From: Bathynomus jamesi
Lineage: Eukaryota; Arthropoda; Malacostraca; Isopoda; Cirolanidae
Direction of reading: 5' to 3'
Assembly: GCA_023014485.1 (NCBI GenBank)
Contig: JAJOZX010012028.1
Span: forward strand, 1-64,000
DNA length: 64,000 nucleotides
This document shows, piece after piece, positions 37,309 through 50,806 of this stretch. Numbering within the stretch: the stretch's first letter is position 1; every line of letters starts with the position of its first letter. The notes under the pieces were generated by a model that was not told the origin of the DNA, did no database searches, and saw only the letters and a program-made list of their open reading frames with translations. Position numbers and translations under genes: made by a program.

Positions 37309-37478
37309 TAAAACCCTTTAGAGTAGAGTAGTTTGTTTGTATGTGTCACTGTCTAACCATATAATTTTTGGCACAAAATTATGTGCACAGAATCAGAGCG
37401 CAACAATAAAAGCTTTTACTCTCCGATCCTTGGTTATGTTTAGACAGGTTGTTGTGTTTGAGACACATGGAAAGAGTA

Positions 37479-37502
37479 GTGTGTGTGTGTGTGTGTGTGT
37501 GT
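37479..37502 (+). repeat. (GT)n microsatellite, U7
   Basis: Twelve GT dinucleotides. Confidence 0.95.
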
Positions 37503-37879
37503 TGCATTCCTCCGAATCCAGTTGGTCTTCAAAACTTGGATTCACCACTCCAATGAAGTTAATACCCGTAGTTATGAATGAGTAAATGTTGTGTATCCTA
37601 CAGGTACGTCTGGAAGGTTTGGGGTTTTGAAGGAATCCAATCTGTTTGCAAGGAATGTATGTGTCTGTTGATGAAATTTGTTGATTCTTCCTTTAAAAGA
37701 AGAATTGGATGTTTGGAGTCGTATGTATATATTTATATACTGTACCGTACGTATGTGTGTAAATGTGTATTTTGTTATAGGGTTTTATTTTTGGGTTTTG
37801 TGTTAGGTTAACCAATTTGGCTGAGTAAAGATCCTCAAATGTTGCATTTGAGACCCGTATCTCAAGTCTTGTCTGTTTT

Positions 37880-37981
37880 ATGCCTATATGTCAAATAGGA
37901 CTTGAATAGGTTTGCGCCTATATGTCAAATAGGACTTGGAATAGGTTGCGCCTATATGTCAAATAGGACTTGGAATAGGGT
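37880..37981 (+). repeat. 34-bp tandem repeat, 3 copies, U7
   Basis: Three copies although the left half is subtype b. It lacks the diverged first copy seen in U2, U8 and U9. Confidence 0.95.
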
Positions 37982-39640
37982 TACGAATAGGTGTTAGGTG
38001 GGTGTAGGTTTGAATTCGTGCAATTGCTTTAGGTCTTTGTGATGTTACAGTTCTGAGTCGAATTTTGTGATGTTAATGAGTCTTATGAGTAAGTTAAATT
38101 GCTGAAATAAATTTTATAACCTACACCACAGGTTGAATTATAAATTTAGTGTTTTTAGTTAGGATAGGCCTTGAGTGTAAAGAGTAATGTCTACTTTAAG
38201 AGGTAGGCCTATTATGTAAGGTAAAGTTAGGTGGGCCTACTAAATAGGCTTATGTTCGGGCCTATTATTTTATAGGACCTTAAATGAGTTAAGCCTGTTA
38301 AATCAACAAGGCTTTGTTTTAGTTTGAAGAGTAGGACCTATTAAATAGGCTTAATGTTGCGGGCCTATTTTTATAGGACCTAAAATGAGTTATGCCTGTT
38401 AATTGAACAAGCCTTTGTTTTCGGTTAGTGTAAAGGTAAAGGGATCTGTTCCCAGTTGCATAGGCCACCATATGAAAAAACTATAGTGGGGTTATGGTTG
38501 AAATTGGGGTTAGGCCTAATGAGCTGAGCCTAGCCACTTGTGTGTCAGTGTAAATTTTAGAGGGGTCAGTTCCCCATACACGGACCACCATATGAAAAAA
38601 CTATATAGGGCTATGGGTTGATTGCCCGATATCCTCATCCGTTGTAAATTTCCAGCAGATTTCAGTGGAGTTAAACGACAAAAGCCCTATGTTTTTTCGT
38701 TAGAGAGTTATGAATATGTAGGTCTTTAGAGGACCTCTTTATATTTAATTGTTTATGGTAATTTTAGCGTCGGGATATTAGATGCCTATATGTGAACGAA
38801 AAGAAATTGTCCCACCTTATTTTTGCTGGGCCTTAGTTTCCTTCGATGTAGGGCGTCACGATCGTTTTCGGTGTAGGGCCGCCACGATGGAGTTACGCGA
38901 TGAGTTAACTTGATGTAATTAATATAGGCAGTCACTATATAAACACTTGAAGGTATAGGCCTATCCTCTTGTTTTTTTAGTTATTAAGTTTATTATAAGG
39001 AATTCACTCAGAACTTTAGGGAAGACAAAAGCACATCTTCCCTGTTTAAAGCGTTCGCTGCACATAAACAGCTCCGAGAGCTTCACGTTGTATTTTCATT
39101 ATTTGCTGATTTCGCAAAGTTTTGTTTGGTCTACTTCTCTGTGGTAAACTAAACAATAAATTGGGTTTTCTTGTTGCTATGTGAGGCTCGATGCATACAT
39201 ACAGGTTCTTTGTACGTATGGCAATTATTTCATTCCCAATAGGCTATGTCGCCAATCCGAGGCAATTTTGTATAGATATTTAATTCAATTAATTAATAAT
39301 TTATATTTAATTATGAAATAAAGGTACCACATATGATACCATGTTGTGAGCGTGTATAGTTTTTCCATATACTGGGGGGGTGTCGGAGAAAAATTTGTTT
39401 GTTATAGATCAAATTTTTTGACAAACTGTGTAAAACGTAAAAAATGGATTAAAAGAATGAAGTAGGAATTTAAGAAGAGAAAGGTTACTCAAGACCTATT
39501 TAAATATAAAAGTTCAAGAGGCTAGTTTCTCAAGTTTAGTTAAAGTTATGTCAATCAGTTTGACTCCCTTTAGGTATAGGAAATTTATGGAATTAAAGTA
39601 AAATTATTAAGCATTTAACTTTGCTCAATTTGTGTAAGGT

Positions 39641-41938
39641 TTATAAGTCACCAGCCTTAATTTTTTCTTGTAAAAGTTTTCTGGCTTTCAAAGCAGTCTT
39701 TCTTTGAGGCCTGTCTGGTTTAGTCTGAGTTACATCAGGTACATTGAGAGATTCCTCCCCAATAGTATCCTGATCCATCCTTTGGGGTAATGGTTCTAAT
39801 TTAGCCCCACACTCCAAAGGATATAGTAATGTGATATCTCTGGTGGTTTCGCCAGTTGCTGTTTTAGTTTTACAACCCTGGTAATTTCGTCTTCACCAGT
39901 TTTGAGTTCCAAGACTTTTCCCATTGACCAATGTTGTCTTGGTGTTTTGTCACGTATCAACACAATGTCCCCAATTTTTACTTAATCATTCCAATTTTGT
40001 TTTGTTAATTGTTTATGTCTTTCTCTAAGACTTGTTAAGTATTCTTCTCTCCATTTTGTTATAAATTGAGTTTTGATTTGTGTCAAATGTTGGTATTTTG
40101 TGTTGAGTCCTTTGTGTCCTATTACCCAATCTGGATCCTCTGTACTGTTATGTACTGTTATGTACTGTTAATTAGGTGGTTTGGTGTGAGAGGTTCTGGC
40201 TAATGTTTATAGTCAAATATAGGTTTGTCCTCAGTGATCTTTTCAGTTGTCGTAGAGTTGAGTGTGAGGTTAACTACTTTGGCTGGTCAAAGATCCTCAC
40301 ATGTTAGCCATTCAGGCCCTTCATACCAGATTTTATTTGTTTTCAACAGGTTGTAAGAGAGCCCTCTTGTCAAAAAGTCTGCAGGATTCTTTTTGTTTGT
40401 ATGTACCTAAATTTGATACCAAGGGATGTGTTTGCAGTTTTGATTTCTGTTAGTCTGTTTTTCACAAATATGTTTTTGCAAGAAGTTGTATCTGTGTTGG
40501 TCACCCATGTTAAACAAATTTGACTGTCTGTCCATAAGTAAATGTCTGGTATGTCAATTTCTTTATACACTTGTGAGAGAAAGTCTGCTGTTTTAACTCC
40601 CAATGAGACAGCTAATAATTCAAGTTGTGGTACAGTTTTCTTTTGGTTTAAGGGTGCCACTTTTGCCTTTGAATAAACCAAGTTACTTTCATTTTCACTT
40701 GTTAAATAGGCACAACACCCGTAAGCTTGTGTGCTGGCATCTGTAAAAATGTGTAATGTTTGAGATTTCAATCTGTAGCCAGCACATCTTGGTACGTAGA
40801 TGTCTTGAACTTTGTTTAAGTCTGCGGCTAATTTTTTCCAATGAAGTTGGTCTTCCACTGAAAGTGGTTCATCCCAATCAATTTTCTTTTTCCATAAGTC
40901 TTGCAAAAGGATTTTGGATCTTATGGTTGCTGGTAAATATAATCCAATGGGGTCAAAAATTTTGGATGATTCTGAAAGCACTTATCTTTTTGTATTGGCA
41001 TTTGGATTTAAGTTATAACTCTTTGTGCAAAGAGTGTCATCGTGTTCGGAATTCTGTTTTAAAAACCAAAGCATTCCAAGTGTTTTTGTGTAATTGTTTG
41101 GTTCAATGTTCTCATTGTTGTCTTTTGTTATTTGTTCATTTAATTTAGGAGAATTAGAAACCCACTCTCTTAGTCCAAAATTTCCTTGCTTCATTATAGG
41201 TTGTGACATTTGGTAAATTTCAAGCAATTTCTCTTCAGTTACAGTGGACCCAATGAGGTTATCCACATTAAAAATTTGTTTTAAAAACTGAACTGTTAAG
41301 TCCTCTTGAAATAAGTTTAGGTGGTTTTTAATTGTTAAAGCAAGAATACTTGGAGAGCAATTTGCTCCAAAAATAATTACTTTAAATCTGTAGGTTTTGA
41401 AACCTTTGTTAAAGTCATGTGGATCATTAAACCACAAAAACCTGAGATGATTTTTATCATACTCAAGCTTCAAATTTATACAGAGGAATGCTTTTTCTAT
41501 GTCACTTTGTACTGTATAATTGTCTAAACGGAAGCAAAGGAGAATTTTTACAAGATTTGAGACAAGGTTTGGGCCTTCCATGAGACAATCATTTAAACTA
41601 ACAGAATTTGTGTCTTTTAAACTACAGTTGTATACTACTCATAGTTTAAAAGTTGTGGATGAGTCTTCTCTGTAAACTCCCCTGTGTGTTAAATAATGAC
41701 AACCTCGTTTTTTAAAGGGTTCATCAGTAACTTCTTCAATGAAGCCCCTTTCTATTTGTTCTTTGAATATGTTGTATTGTTCTAAAAGATTGTCATTCTG
41801 ACGTTTTCTGTAATTTTTATACAGATGTGCCTTAGCTACTTTCAAATTGTCCATTATTTCTGGACAAGGTGTTTTCCAAGGCAGCTCCACATAGTATTGA
41901 CTGTCTCTGTGTTGTTTGGTTAAAAGAGTTTGTACTGT
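39641..41938 (-). pseudogene. Pao/BEL pol relic, U7
   Basis: RT is split near 41640 by a small insertion (CATAGTTTAAAAGTTG) into 42004-41639 and 41581-40982. RNase H is open at 40981-40370. A 2-bp loss (GCTGTTTTAGTTTTAC near 39860) breaks the tail. It shares NVDN and the TAA, plus GGAGAGC in place of GGCGAGC near 41352, a variant also found in U4 and U8. Confidence 0.9.
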
Positions 41939-41946
41939 ATTCAAAC

Positions 41947-43316
41947 TAGGGGTTAAAACCGGTATTGAAATACCGGTATTAATACCGGTATTGAAGAAGT
42001 ACAAATAATACCGATACCGATATTATAGGTTTTCGGTATTGACAAAAATTGCTATTGTAAAATTTAGGCAATTTAGTCCTCCGATGGGCAAATAAACTGT
42101 TTTTGGAGGATTCGGAGAAAAAAAAAGTTTCGGGGTATTTTGCAGTTAACCTCTTTTTTTCGTTTTCTATTCCTTTCTATCAAAGAAAACTATTTATTGC
42201 ACTAGCTTTAAGAGTGATTCATTCAACTGTAGCCATTTCTTCAACAGAGTGGGAAATTATTGAAAACCTTTATGACACCTTACGTCCTGTTGAAATAATT
42301 CTTAAAGGGTTATGCTCGAAAGATGCATCACTCCTGACAGCTGAATCATCAATGAAATTTATTTCAAAGAAACTAGGAGAGAAAAATAATCCAATAGCAA
42401 AAGAGTTAAAAGATTGTCTTAGAAATCGTTACATTTCAAGAAGACAGCAAGACATTGTAGGTTTAATCAAATATCTTCATAATCCCGAAGTTTTAAAAGT
42501 TCAAGAAGAGGAAAGTTTTTCTGTTCCATCAAAATTAGTTCTCAAAAGAACTGCAGAAAGGCTCCATAAAAGACTTTTCCCTAAGAATGTGGTTGATTTG
42601 GAGATAGAAATGGAAGAACAGGAATTTCCATGTAACCCTGAAAATGTAGCTGCAAATAAGACTGAAGTGGAAGCAGATTCATTACTGAGTGAATACATTC
42701 AAGAAATGGACAAACTAGGAAAAGTGCCATCTAAAAAAAATTCCATTGATTTTGATGTTACTAATGAATTTAAAAGCTTGGAAGTTACTTTACAGAGAAG
42801 TGAGAATTTAGAGAAGCTGTACAAGGCACTGCTTTCAATTAAACCTACAAGTGCAGAATCAGAAAGAGCCTTTTCTGCTGCAGGCCTATTTCTGACGAAA
42901 CTGAGATCAAGTCTATCTGAACAATCCCTAGATGCTCTTTGTTTCCTCAAAGCATACTTTCAAAATCAAACTAAGAAATAAATATTTAGATACTAATAAT
43001 TTCTATCTACCCCAGTAGTTGTATAATAATATGCTAAAAAAAAATTCAAATAATATTTTTATTACAATTTAGTAATTTACTGTATAAACTTTTTCGAATA
43101 GAATGCCATCTATTTGGAGTTGGGTTATTAATTTATAGTAAATATGGTGAGTACTGCAAGTCCCTCAGACTTGTGGGAGGGTTGGTAACTTGGTAGGGTG
43201 GCACCATAATAAATCAAAATAAATTATTTTTTTCATAATACCGGTATCAATACCGGGATTAGCATAATTGCCTCCAAATACCGGTATTGAAAATTTTCGG
43301 TATTATGCAAGCACTA
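41947..43316 (+). mobile_element. hAT element, U7 (1370 bp)
   Basis: Same site and 8-bp duplication (41939-41946, 43317-43324). Confidence 0.9.
42103..42981 (+). pseudogene. hAT transposase C-terminal part, U7 (open frame)
   Basis: The 292-codon frame is intact as in U1, with one visible change (EYIQEMDK in place of EYMQEMDK). The first ATG is at 42352. It has the same dimerisation region and the same missing N-terminal half. Confidence 0.8.
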
Positions 43317-43440
43317 ATTCAAACCTCCTACCACTTCAGACTAGTCAATACCCGTAATTTCAGTGGAGTAAATGTTACTCCTTCACAGGTAGATCTGGAG
43401 GGCTTGGGGCTTTGAATCCTGTACTGTTTTTGTGTTGTTT

Positions 43441-44494
43441 GGCCTATGGCCAAGGGAGGCCACAAGACCCTTGTTGCTTGGTCTCTGGCCAAGGGAGGCC
43501 ACAAGACCCTTGCTGTTTGGTCTCTGGCTAAGGGAGGCCACAAGACCCTTGCTGTTTGGTCTCTGGCCAAGGGAGGCCACAAGACCCTTGTTGAATAGGT
43601 TGGGCTATGGCCAAGGGAGGCCATCAGCCCTTTGATGAATTTGTTGGGCTATGGCCAAAGTAGGCCAAGGCCCTTGTTGATCTGTTGGGCTATAGCCAAG
43701 GGTAGGCCATCAGCCGTTTGATGAATTTGTTGGGCTATGGCCAAGGTAGGCCATCAGCCCTTTTGATGAATTTGTTGGGCTATGGCCAAAGTAGGCCAAG
43801 GCCCTTGTTGATCTGTTGGGCTATGGCCAAGGGTAGGCCATCAGCCGTTTGATGAATTTGTTGGGCTATGGTCAAGGTAGGCCATCAGCCCTTTTGATGA
43901 ATTTGTTGGGCTATGGCCAAGGTAGGCCATCAGCCCTTTTGATGAATTTGTTGGGCTATGGCCAAGGTAGCCATCAGCCCTTTTGTTGAATTTGTTGGGC
44001 TATGGCCAAGTAGGCCAAGGCCCTTTGATGATTTGTTGGGCTATGGCCAAGGGTAGGCCATCAGCCGTTTGATGAATTTGTTGGGCTATGGCCAAGGTAG
44101 GCCAAGGCCCTTTGATGATTTGTTGGGCTACGGCCAAGGTAGGCCAAGGCCCTTTGATGATTTGTTGGGCTATGGCCAAGGGCAGGCCATCAGCCGTTTG
44201 ATGAATTTGTTGGGCTATGGCCAAGGTAGTCCAAGGCCCTTTGATGATTTGTTGGGCTATGGCCAAGGTAGGCCAAGGCCCTTTGATGATTTGTTGGGCT
44301 ATGGCCAAGGTTAGGCCAAGGCCCTTTGATGATTTGTTGGGCTATGGCCAAGGGTAGGCCAAGGCCCTTTGATGATTTGTTGGGCTATGGCCAAGGGTAG
44401 GCCATCAGCCGTTTGATGAATTTGTTGGGCTATGGCCAAGGTAGGCCATCAGCCGTTTGAAATAGTAGTTTGGGCTATGGCCAAAGTAGCCATA
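43441..44494 (+). repeat. Minisatellite block, U7/U8
   Basis: Four A monomers (to 43597) followed by about 900 bp of B monomers, the longest B block in the window. CCATCAGCCGTTTGATGAAT and CCAAGGCCCTTTGATGATTT monomers alternate in places. Confidence 0.93.
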
Positions 44495-44662
44495 AAACCC
44501 TTTAGAGTAGAGTAGTTTGTTTGTATGTGTCACTGTCTAACCATATAATTTTTGGCACAAAATTATGTGCACAGAATCAGAGCGCAACAATAAAAGCTTT
44601 TACTCTCCGATCCTTGGTTATGTTTAGACAGGTTGTTGTGTTTGAGACACATGGAAAGAGTA

Positions 44663-44684
44663 GTGTGTGTGTGTGTGTGTGTGT
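44663..44684 (+). repeat. (GT)n microsatellite, U8
   Basis: Eleven GT dinucleotides. Confidence 0.95.
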
Positions 44685-45060
44685 TGCATTCCCCGAATCC
44701 AGTTGGTCTTCAAAACTTGGATTCACCACTCCAATGAAGTTAATACCCGTAGTTATGAATGAGTAAATGTTGTGTATCCTACAGGTACGTCTGGAAGGTT
44801 TGGGGTTTTGAAGGAATCCAATCTGTTTGCAAGGAATGTATGTGTCTGTTGATGAAATTTGTTGATTCTTCCTTTAAAAGAAGAATTGGATGTTTGGAGT
44901 CGTATGTATATATTTATATACTGTACCGTACGTATGTGTGTAAATGTGTATTTTGTTATAGGGTTTTATTTTTGGGTTTTGTGTTAGGTTAACCAATTTG
45001 GCTGAGTAAAGATCCTCAAATGTTGCATTTGAGACCCGTATATCAAGTCTTGTCTGTTTT

Positions 45061-45195
45061 ATGCCTATATGTCAAATAGGACTTAGAATAAGTTGTGCCT
45101 ATATGTCAAATAGGACTTGGAATGGGTTGCGCCTATATGTCAAATAGGACTTGGAATAGGTTGCGCCTATATGTCAAATAGGACTTGGAATAGGG
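45061..45195 (+). repeat. 34-bp tandem repeat, 4 copies, U8
   Basis: Same four-copy arrangement as U2. Confidence 0.95.
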
Positions 45196-46859
45196 TTACG
45201 AATAGGTGTTAGGTGGGTGTAGGTTTGAATTCGTGCAATTGCTTTAGGTCTTTGTGATGTTACAGTTCTGAGTCGAATTTTGTGATGTTAATGAGTCTTA
45301 TGAGTAAGTTAAATTGCTGAAATAAATTTTATAACCTACACCACAGGTTGAATTATAAATTTAGTGTTTTTAGTTAGGATAGGCCTTGAGTGTAAAGAGT
45401 AAGGTCTACTTTAAGAGGTAGGCCTATTATGTAAGGTAAAGTTAGGTGGGCCTACTAAATAGGCTTATGTTCGGGCCTATTATTTTATAGGACCTTAAAT
45501 GAGTTAAGCCTGTTAAATCAACAAGGCTTTGTTTTGAGTTTGAAGAGTAGGACCTATTAAATAGGCTTAATGTTGCGGGCCTATTTTTATAGGACCTAAA
45601 ATGAGTTATGCCTGTTAATTGAACAAGCCTTTGTTTTCGGTTAGTGTAAAGGTAAAGGGATCGGTTCCCAGTTGCATAGGCCACCATATGAAAAAACTAT
45701 AGTGGGGTTATGGTTGAAATTGGGGTTAGGCCTAATGAGCTAAGCCTAGCCACTGTGTGTGTCAGTGTAAATTTTAGAGGGGTCAGTTCCCCATACACGG
45801 ACCACCATATGAAAAAACTATATAGGGCTATGGGTTGATTCCTGATATCCTCATCCGTTGGAAATTTCCAGCAGATTTCAGTGGAGAGTTAAACGACAAA
45901 AGCCCTATGTTTTTTCGTTAGAGAGTTATGAATATGTAGGTCTTTAGAGGACCTCTTTATATTTAATTGTTTATGGTAATTTTAGCGTCGGGATATTAGA
46001 TGCCTATATGTGAACGAAAAGAAATTGTCCCACCTTATTTTTGCTGGGCCTTAGTTTGCTTCGATGTAGGGCGTCACGATCGTTTTCGGTGTAGGGCCGC
46101 CACGATGGAGTTACGCGATGAGTTAACTTGATGTAATTAATATAGGCAGTCACTATATAAACACTTGAAGGTATAGGCCTATCCTCTTGTTTTTTTAGTT
46201 ATTAAGTTTATTATAAGGAATTCACTCAGAACTTTAGGGAAGACAAAAGCACATCTTCCCTGTTTAAAGCGTTCGCTGCACATAAACAGCTCCGAGAGCT
46301 TCACGTTGTATTTTCATTATTTGCTGATTTCGCAAAGTTTTGTTTGGTCTACTTCTCTGTGGTAAACTAAACAATAAATTGGGTTTTCTTGTTGCTATGT
46401 GAGGCTCGATGCATACATACATGTTCTTTGTACGTATGGCAATTATTTCATTCCCAATAGGCTATGTCGCCAATCCGAGGCAATTTTGTATAGATATTTA
46501 ATTCAATTAATTAATAATTTATATTTAATTATGAAATAAAGGTACCACATATGATACCATGTTGTGAGCGTGTATAGTTTTTCCATATACTGGGGGGGTG
46601 TCGGAGAAAAATTTGTTTGTTATAGATCAAATTTTTTGACAAACTGTGTAAAACGTAAAAAATGGATTAAAAGAATGAAGTAGGAATTTAAGAAGAGAAA
46701 GGTTACTCAAGACCTATTTAAATATAAAAGTTCAAGAGGCTAGTTTCTCAAGTTTAGTTAAAGTTATGTCAATCAGTTTGACTCCCTTTAGGTATAGGAA
46801 ATTTATGGAATTAAAGTAAAATTATTAAGCATTTAAACTTTGCTCAATTTGTGTAAGGT

Positions 46860-49149
46860 TTATAAGTCACCAGTCTTAATTTTTTCTTGTAAAAGTTTTC
46901 TGGCTTTCAAAGCAGTCTTTCTTTGAGGCCTGTCTGGTTTAGTCTGAGTTACATCAGGTACATTGAGAGATTCCTCCCCAATAGTATCCTGATCCATCCT
47001 TTGGGGTAATGGTTCTAATTTAGCCCCACACTCCAAAGGATATAGTAATGTGATATCTCTGGTGGTTTCGCCAGTTGCTGTTTTAGTTTTACAACCCTGG
47101 TAATTTCGTCTTCACCAGTTTTGAGTTCCAAGACTTTTCCCATTGACCAATGTTGTCTTGGTGTTTTGTCACGTATCAACACAATGTCCCCAATTTTTAC
47201 TTAATCATTCCAATTTTGTTTTGTTAATTGTTTATGTCTTTCTCTAAGACTTGTTAAGTATTCTTCTCTCCATTTTGTTATAAATTGAGTTTTGATTTGT
47301 GTCAAATGTTGGTATTTTGTGTTGAGTCCTTTGTGTCCTATTACCCAATCTGGATCCTCTGTACTGTTATGTACTGTTATGTACTGTTAATTAGGTGGTT
47401 TGGTGTGAGAGGTTCTGGCTAATGTTTATAGTCAAATATAGGTTTGTCCTCAGTGATCTTTTCAGTTGTCGTAGAGTTGAGTGTGAGGTTAACTACTTTG
47501 GCTGGTCAAAGATCCTCACATGTTAGCCATTCAGGCCCTTCATACCAGATTTTATTTGTTTTCAACAGGTTGTAAGAGAGCCCTCTTGTCAAAAAGTCTG
47601 CAGGATTCTTTTTGTTTGTATGTACCTAAATTTGATACCAAGGGATGTGTTTGCAGTTTTGATTTCTGTTAGTCTGTTTTTCACAAATATGTTTTTGCAA
47701 GAAGTTGTATCTGTGTTGGTCACCCATGTTAAACAAATTTGACTGTCTGTCCATAAGTAAATGTCTGGTATGTCAATTTTTATACACTTGTGAGAGAAAG
47801 TCTGCTGTTTTAACTCCCAATGAGACAGCTAATAATTCAAGTTGTGGTACAGTTTTCTTTTGGTTTAAGGGTGCCACTTTTGCCTTTGAATAAACCAAGT
47901 TACTTTCATTTTCACTTGTTAAATAGGCACAACACCCGTAAGCTTGTGTGCTGGCATCTGTAAAAATGTGTAATGTTTGAGATTTCAATCTGTAGCCAGC
48001 ACATCTTGGTACGTAGATGTCTTGAACTTTGTTTAAGTCTGCGGCTAATTTTTTCCAATGAAGTTGGTCTTCCACTGAAAGTGGTTCATCCCAATCAATT
48101 TTTTTTTCCATAAGTCTTGCAAAAGGATTTTGGATCTTATGGTTGCTGGTAAATATAATCCAATGGGGTCAAAAATTTTGGATGATTCTGAAAGCACTTA
48201 TCTTTTTGTATTGGCATTTGGATTTAAGTTATAACTCTTTGTGCAAAGAGTGTCATCGTGTTCGGAATTCTGTTTTAAAAACCAAAGCATTCCAAGTGTT
48301 TTTGTGTAATTGTTTGGTTCAATGTTCTCATTGTTGTCTTTTGTTATTTGTTCATTTAATTTAGGAGAATTAGAAACCCACTCTCTTAGTCCAAAATTTC
48401 CTTGCTTCATTATAGGTTGTGACATTTGGTAAATTTCAAGCAATTTCTCTTCAGTTACAGTGGACCCAATGAGGTTATCCACATTAAAAATTTGTTTTAA
48501 AAACTGAACTGTTAAGTCCTCTTGAAATAAGTTTAGGTGGTTTTTAATTGTTAAAGCAAGAATACTTGGAGAGCAATTTGCTCCAAAAATAATTACTTTA
48601 AATCTGTAGGTTTTGAAACCTTTGTTAAAGTCATGTGGATCATTAAACCACAAAAACCTGAGATGATTTTTATCATACTCAAGCTTCAAATTTATACAGA
48701 GGAATGCTTTTTCTATGTCACTTTGTACTGTATAATTGTCTAAACGGAAGCAAAGGAGAATTTTTACAAGATTGAGACAGGTTTGGGCCTTCCATGAGAC
48801 AATCATTTAAACTAACAGAATTTGTGTCTTTTAAACTACAGTTGTATACTACTCTTAGTTTAGTTGTGGATGAGTCTTCTCTGTAAACTCCCCTGTGTGT
48901 TAAATAATGACAACCTCGTTTTTTAAAGGGTTCATCAGTAACTTCTTCAATGAAGCCCCTTTCTATTTGTTCTTTGAATATGTTGTATTGTTCTAAAAGA
49001 TTGTCATTCTGACGTTTTCTGTAATTTTTATACAGATGTGCCTTAGCTACTTTCAAATTGTCCATTATTTCTGGACAAGGTGTTTTCCAAGGCAGCTCCA
49101 CATAGTATTGACTGTCTCTGTGTTGTTTGGTTAAAAGAGTTTGTACTGT
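46860..49149 (-). pseudogene. Pao/BEL pol relic, U8
   Basis: Open stretches are 49215-48718 and 48806-48198 (RT, shifted by small losses near 48772) and 48111-47773 (RNase H). It has NVDN, the TAA and no integrase core, as elsewhere. Confidence 0.9.
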
Positions 49150-49311
49150 ATTCAAACTAGGGGTTAAAACCGGTATTGAAATACCGGTATTAATACCGGT
49201 ATTGAAGAAGTACAAATAATACCGATACCGATATTATAGGTTTTCGGTATTGACAAAAATTGCTATTGTAAAATTTAGGCAATTTAGTCCTCCGATGGGC
49301 AAATAAACTGT

Positions 49312-50193
49312 TTTTGGAGGATTCGGAGAAAAAAAAAAGTTTCGGGGTATTTTGCAGTTAACCTCTTTTTTTCGTTTTCTATTCCTTTCTATCAAAGAAA
49401 ACTATTTATTGCACTAGCTTTAAGAGTGATTCATTCAACTGTAGCCATTTCTTCAACAGAGTGGGAAATTATTGAAAACCTTTATGACACCTTACGTCCT
49501 GTTGAAATAATTCTTAAAGGGTTATGCTCGAAAGATGCATCACTCCTGACAGCTGAATCATCAATGAAATTTATTTCAAAGAAACTAGGAGAGAAAAATA
49601 ATCCAATAGCAAAAGAGTTAAAAGATTGTCTTAGAAATCGTTACATTTCAAGAAGACAGCAAGACATTGTAGGTTTAATCAAATATCTTCATAATCCCGA
49701 AGTTTTAAAAGTTCAAGAAGAGGAAAGTTTTTCTGTTCCATCAAAATTAGTTCTCAAAAGAACTGCAGAAAGGCTCCATAAAAGACTTTTCCCTAAGAAT
49801 GTGGTTGATTTGGAGATAGAAATGGAAGAACAGGAATTTCCATGTAACCCTGAAAATGTAGCTGCAAATAAGACTGAAGTGGAAGCAGATTCATTACTGA
49901 GTGAATACATGCAAGAAATGGACAAACTAGGAAAAGTGCCATCTAAAAAAAATTCCATTGATTTTGATGTTACTAATGAATTTAAAAGCTTGGAAGTTAC
50001 TTTACAGAGAAGTGAGAATTTAGAGAAGCTGTACAAGGCACTGCTTTCAATTAAACCTACAAGTGCAGAATCAGAAAGAGCCTTTTCTGCTGCAGGCCTA
50101 TTTCTGACGAAACTGAGATCAAGTCTATCTGAACAATCCCTAGATGCTCTTTGTTTCCTCAAAGCATACTTTCAAAATCAAACTAAGAAATAA
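49312..50193 (+). pseudogene. hAT transposase remnant, U8
   Basis: A longer A run near 49330 shifts the upstream frame. From about 49426 the 255-codon frame is intact to the stop and keeps the dimerisation region. The Ty3 insertion lies 128 bp past the stop. Confidence 0.8.
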
Positions 50194-50321
50194 ATATTTA
50201 GATACTAATAATTTCTATCTACCCCAGTAGTTGTATAATAATATGCTAAAAAAAAATTCAAATAATATTTTTATTACAATTTAGTAATTTACTGTATAAA
50301 CTTTTTCGAATAGAATGCCAT

Positions 50322-50788
50322 TGTTGGTTTACGTCGTCGTCGTCGTTGGCCTAGGCAAGCTACGGCTTGGGACCGTAGCGCATCTATCCGGTATAGGTTA
50401 ACCTGGATGATGTAGCCATAAGCACTGCCGCTAGTTAAGTGCCAACCAGTGATTATCTCACTAGCCGTATTGAGTCCGTTAGGCGAAACTACGACAGTAC
50501 CAAAGGTGGAAAATATAACCTTTGGTTTTCTATTGTTTATTTGCAAAATGGACATGGCATTAGATTAAAATAAATATTTGAATATAAATGATTAACTGAC
50601 AATTGTGATATATAATTAATTATGTTTACATACAATAAAATAATATAGTATACATAAAATTAGTATTAATGTGGTTCACAATTGAATTATAATGGGGTAA
50701 CTAATTTAAAATGAATTTATACTATTCCGAAATTCAAGACGGTAAAATTAACATTTAACTTGAAACTAAAATAAGAGTATTCACTACA
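50322..50788 (-). repeat. Ty3 element 3' LTR
   Basis: 467 bp. On + it starts TGTTGGTTTACGTCG and ends TTCACTACA. No difference from the LTR at 54913-55379 is seen by eye. Confidence 0.95.
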
Positions 50789-50806
50789 CACTCCCCACCA
50801 GAGAGG
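50789..50806 (-). other. Polypurine tract of the Ty3 element
   Basis: The minus strand reads CCTCTCTGGTGGGGAGTG directly before the 3' LTR. Its G-rich core is where plus-strand priming is expected. Confidence 0.6.

Larger units (their letters stand above)
37309..44494. repeat. Array unit U7 (no MITE, hAT present)
   Basis: Left subtype b (GTACGTCTGG, CACGGACCACC) with the empty MITE site at about 38475, joined to an hAT-bearing right half. This combination is the converse of U3-U5. Confidence 0.92.
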
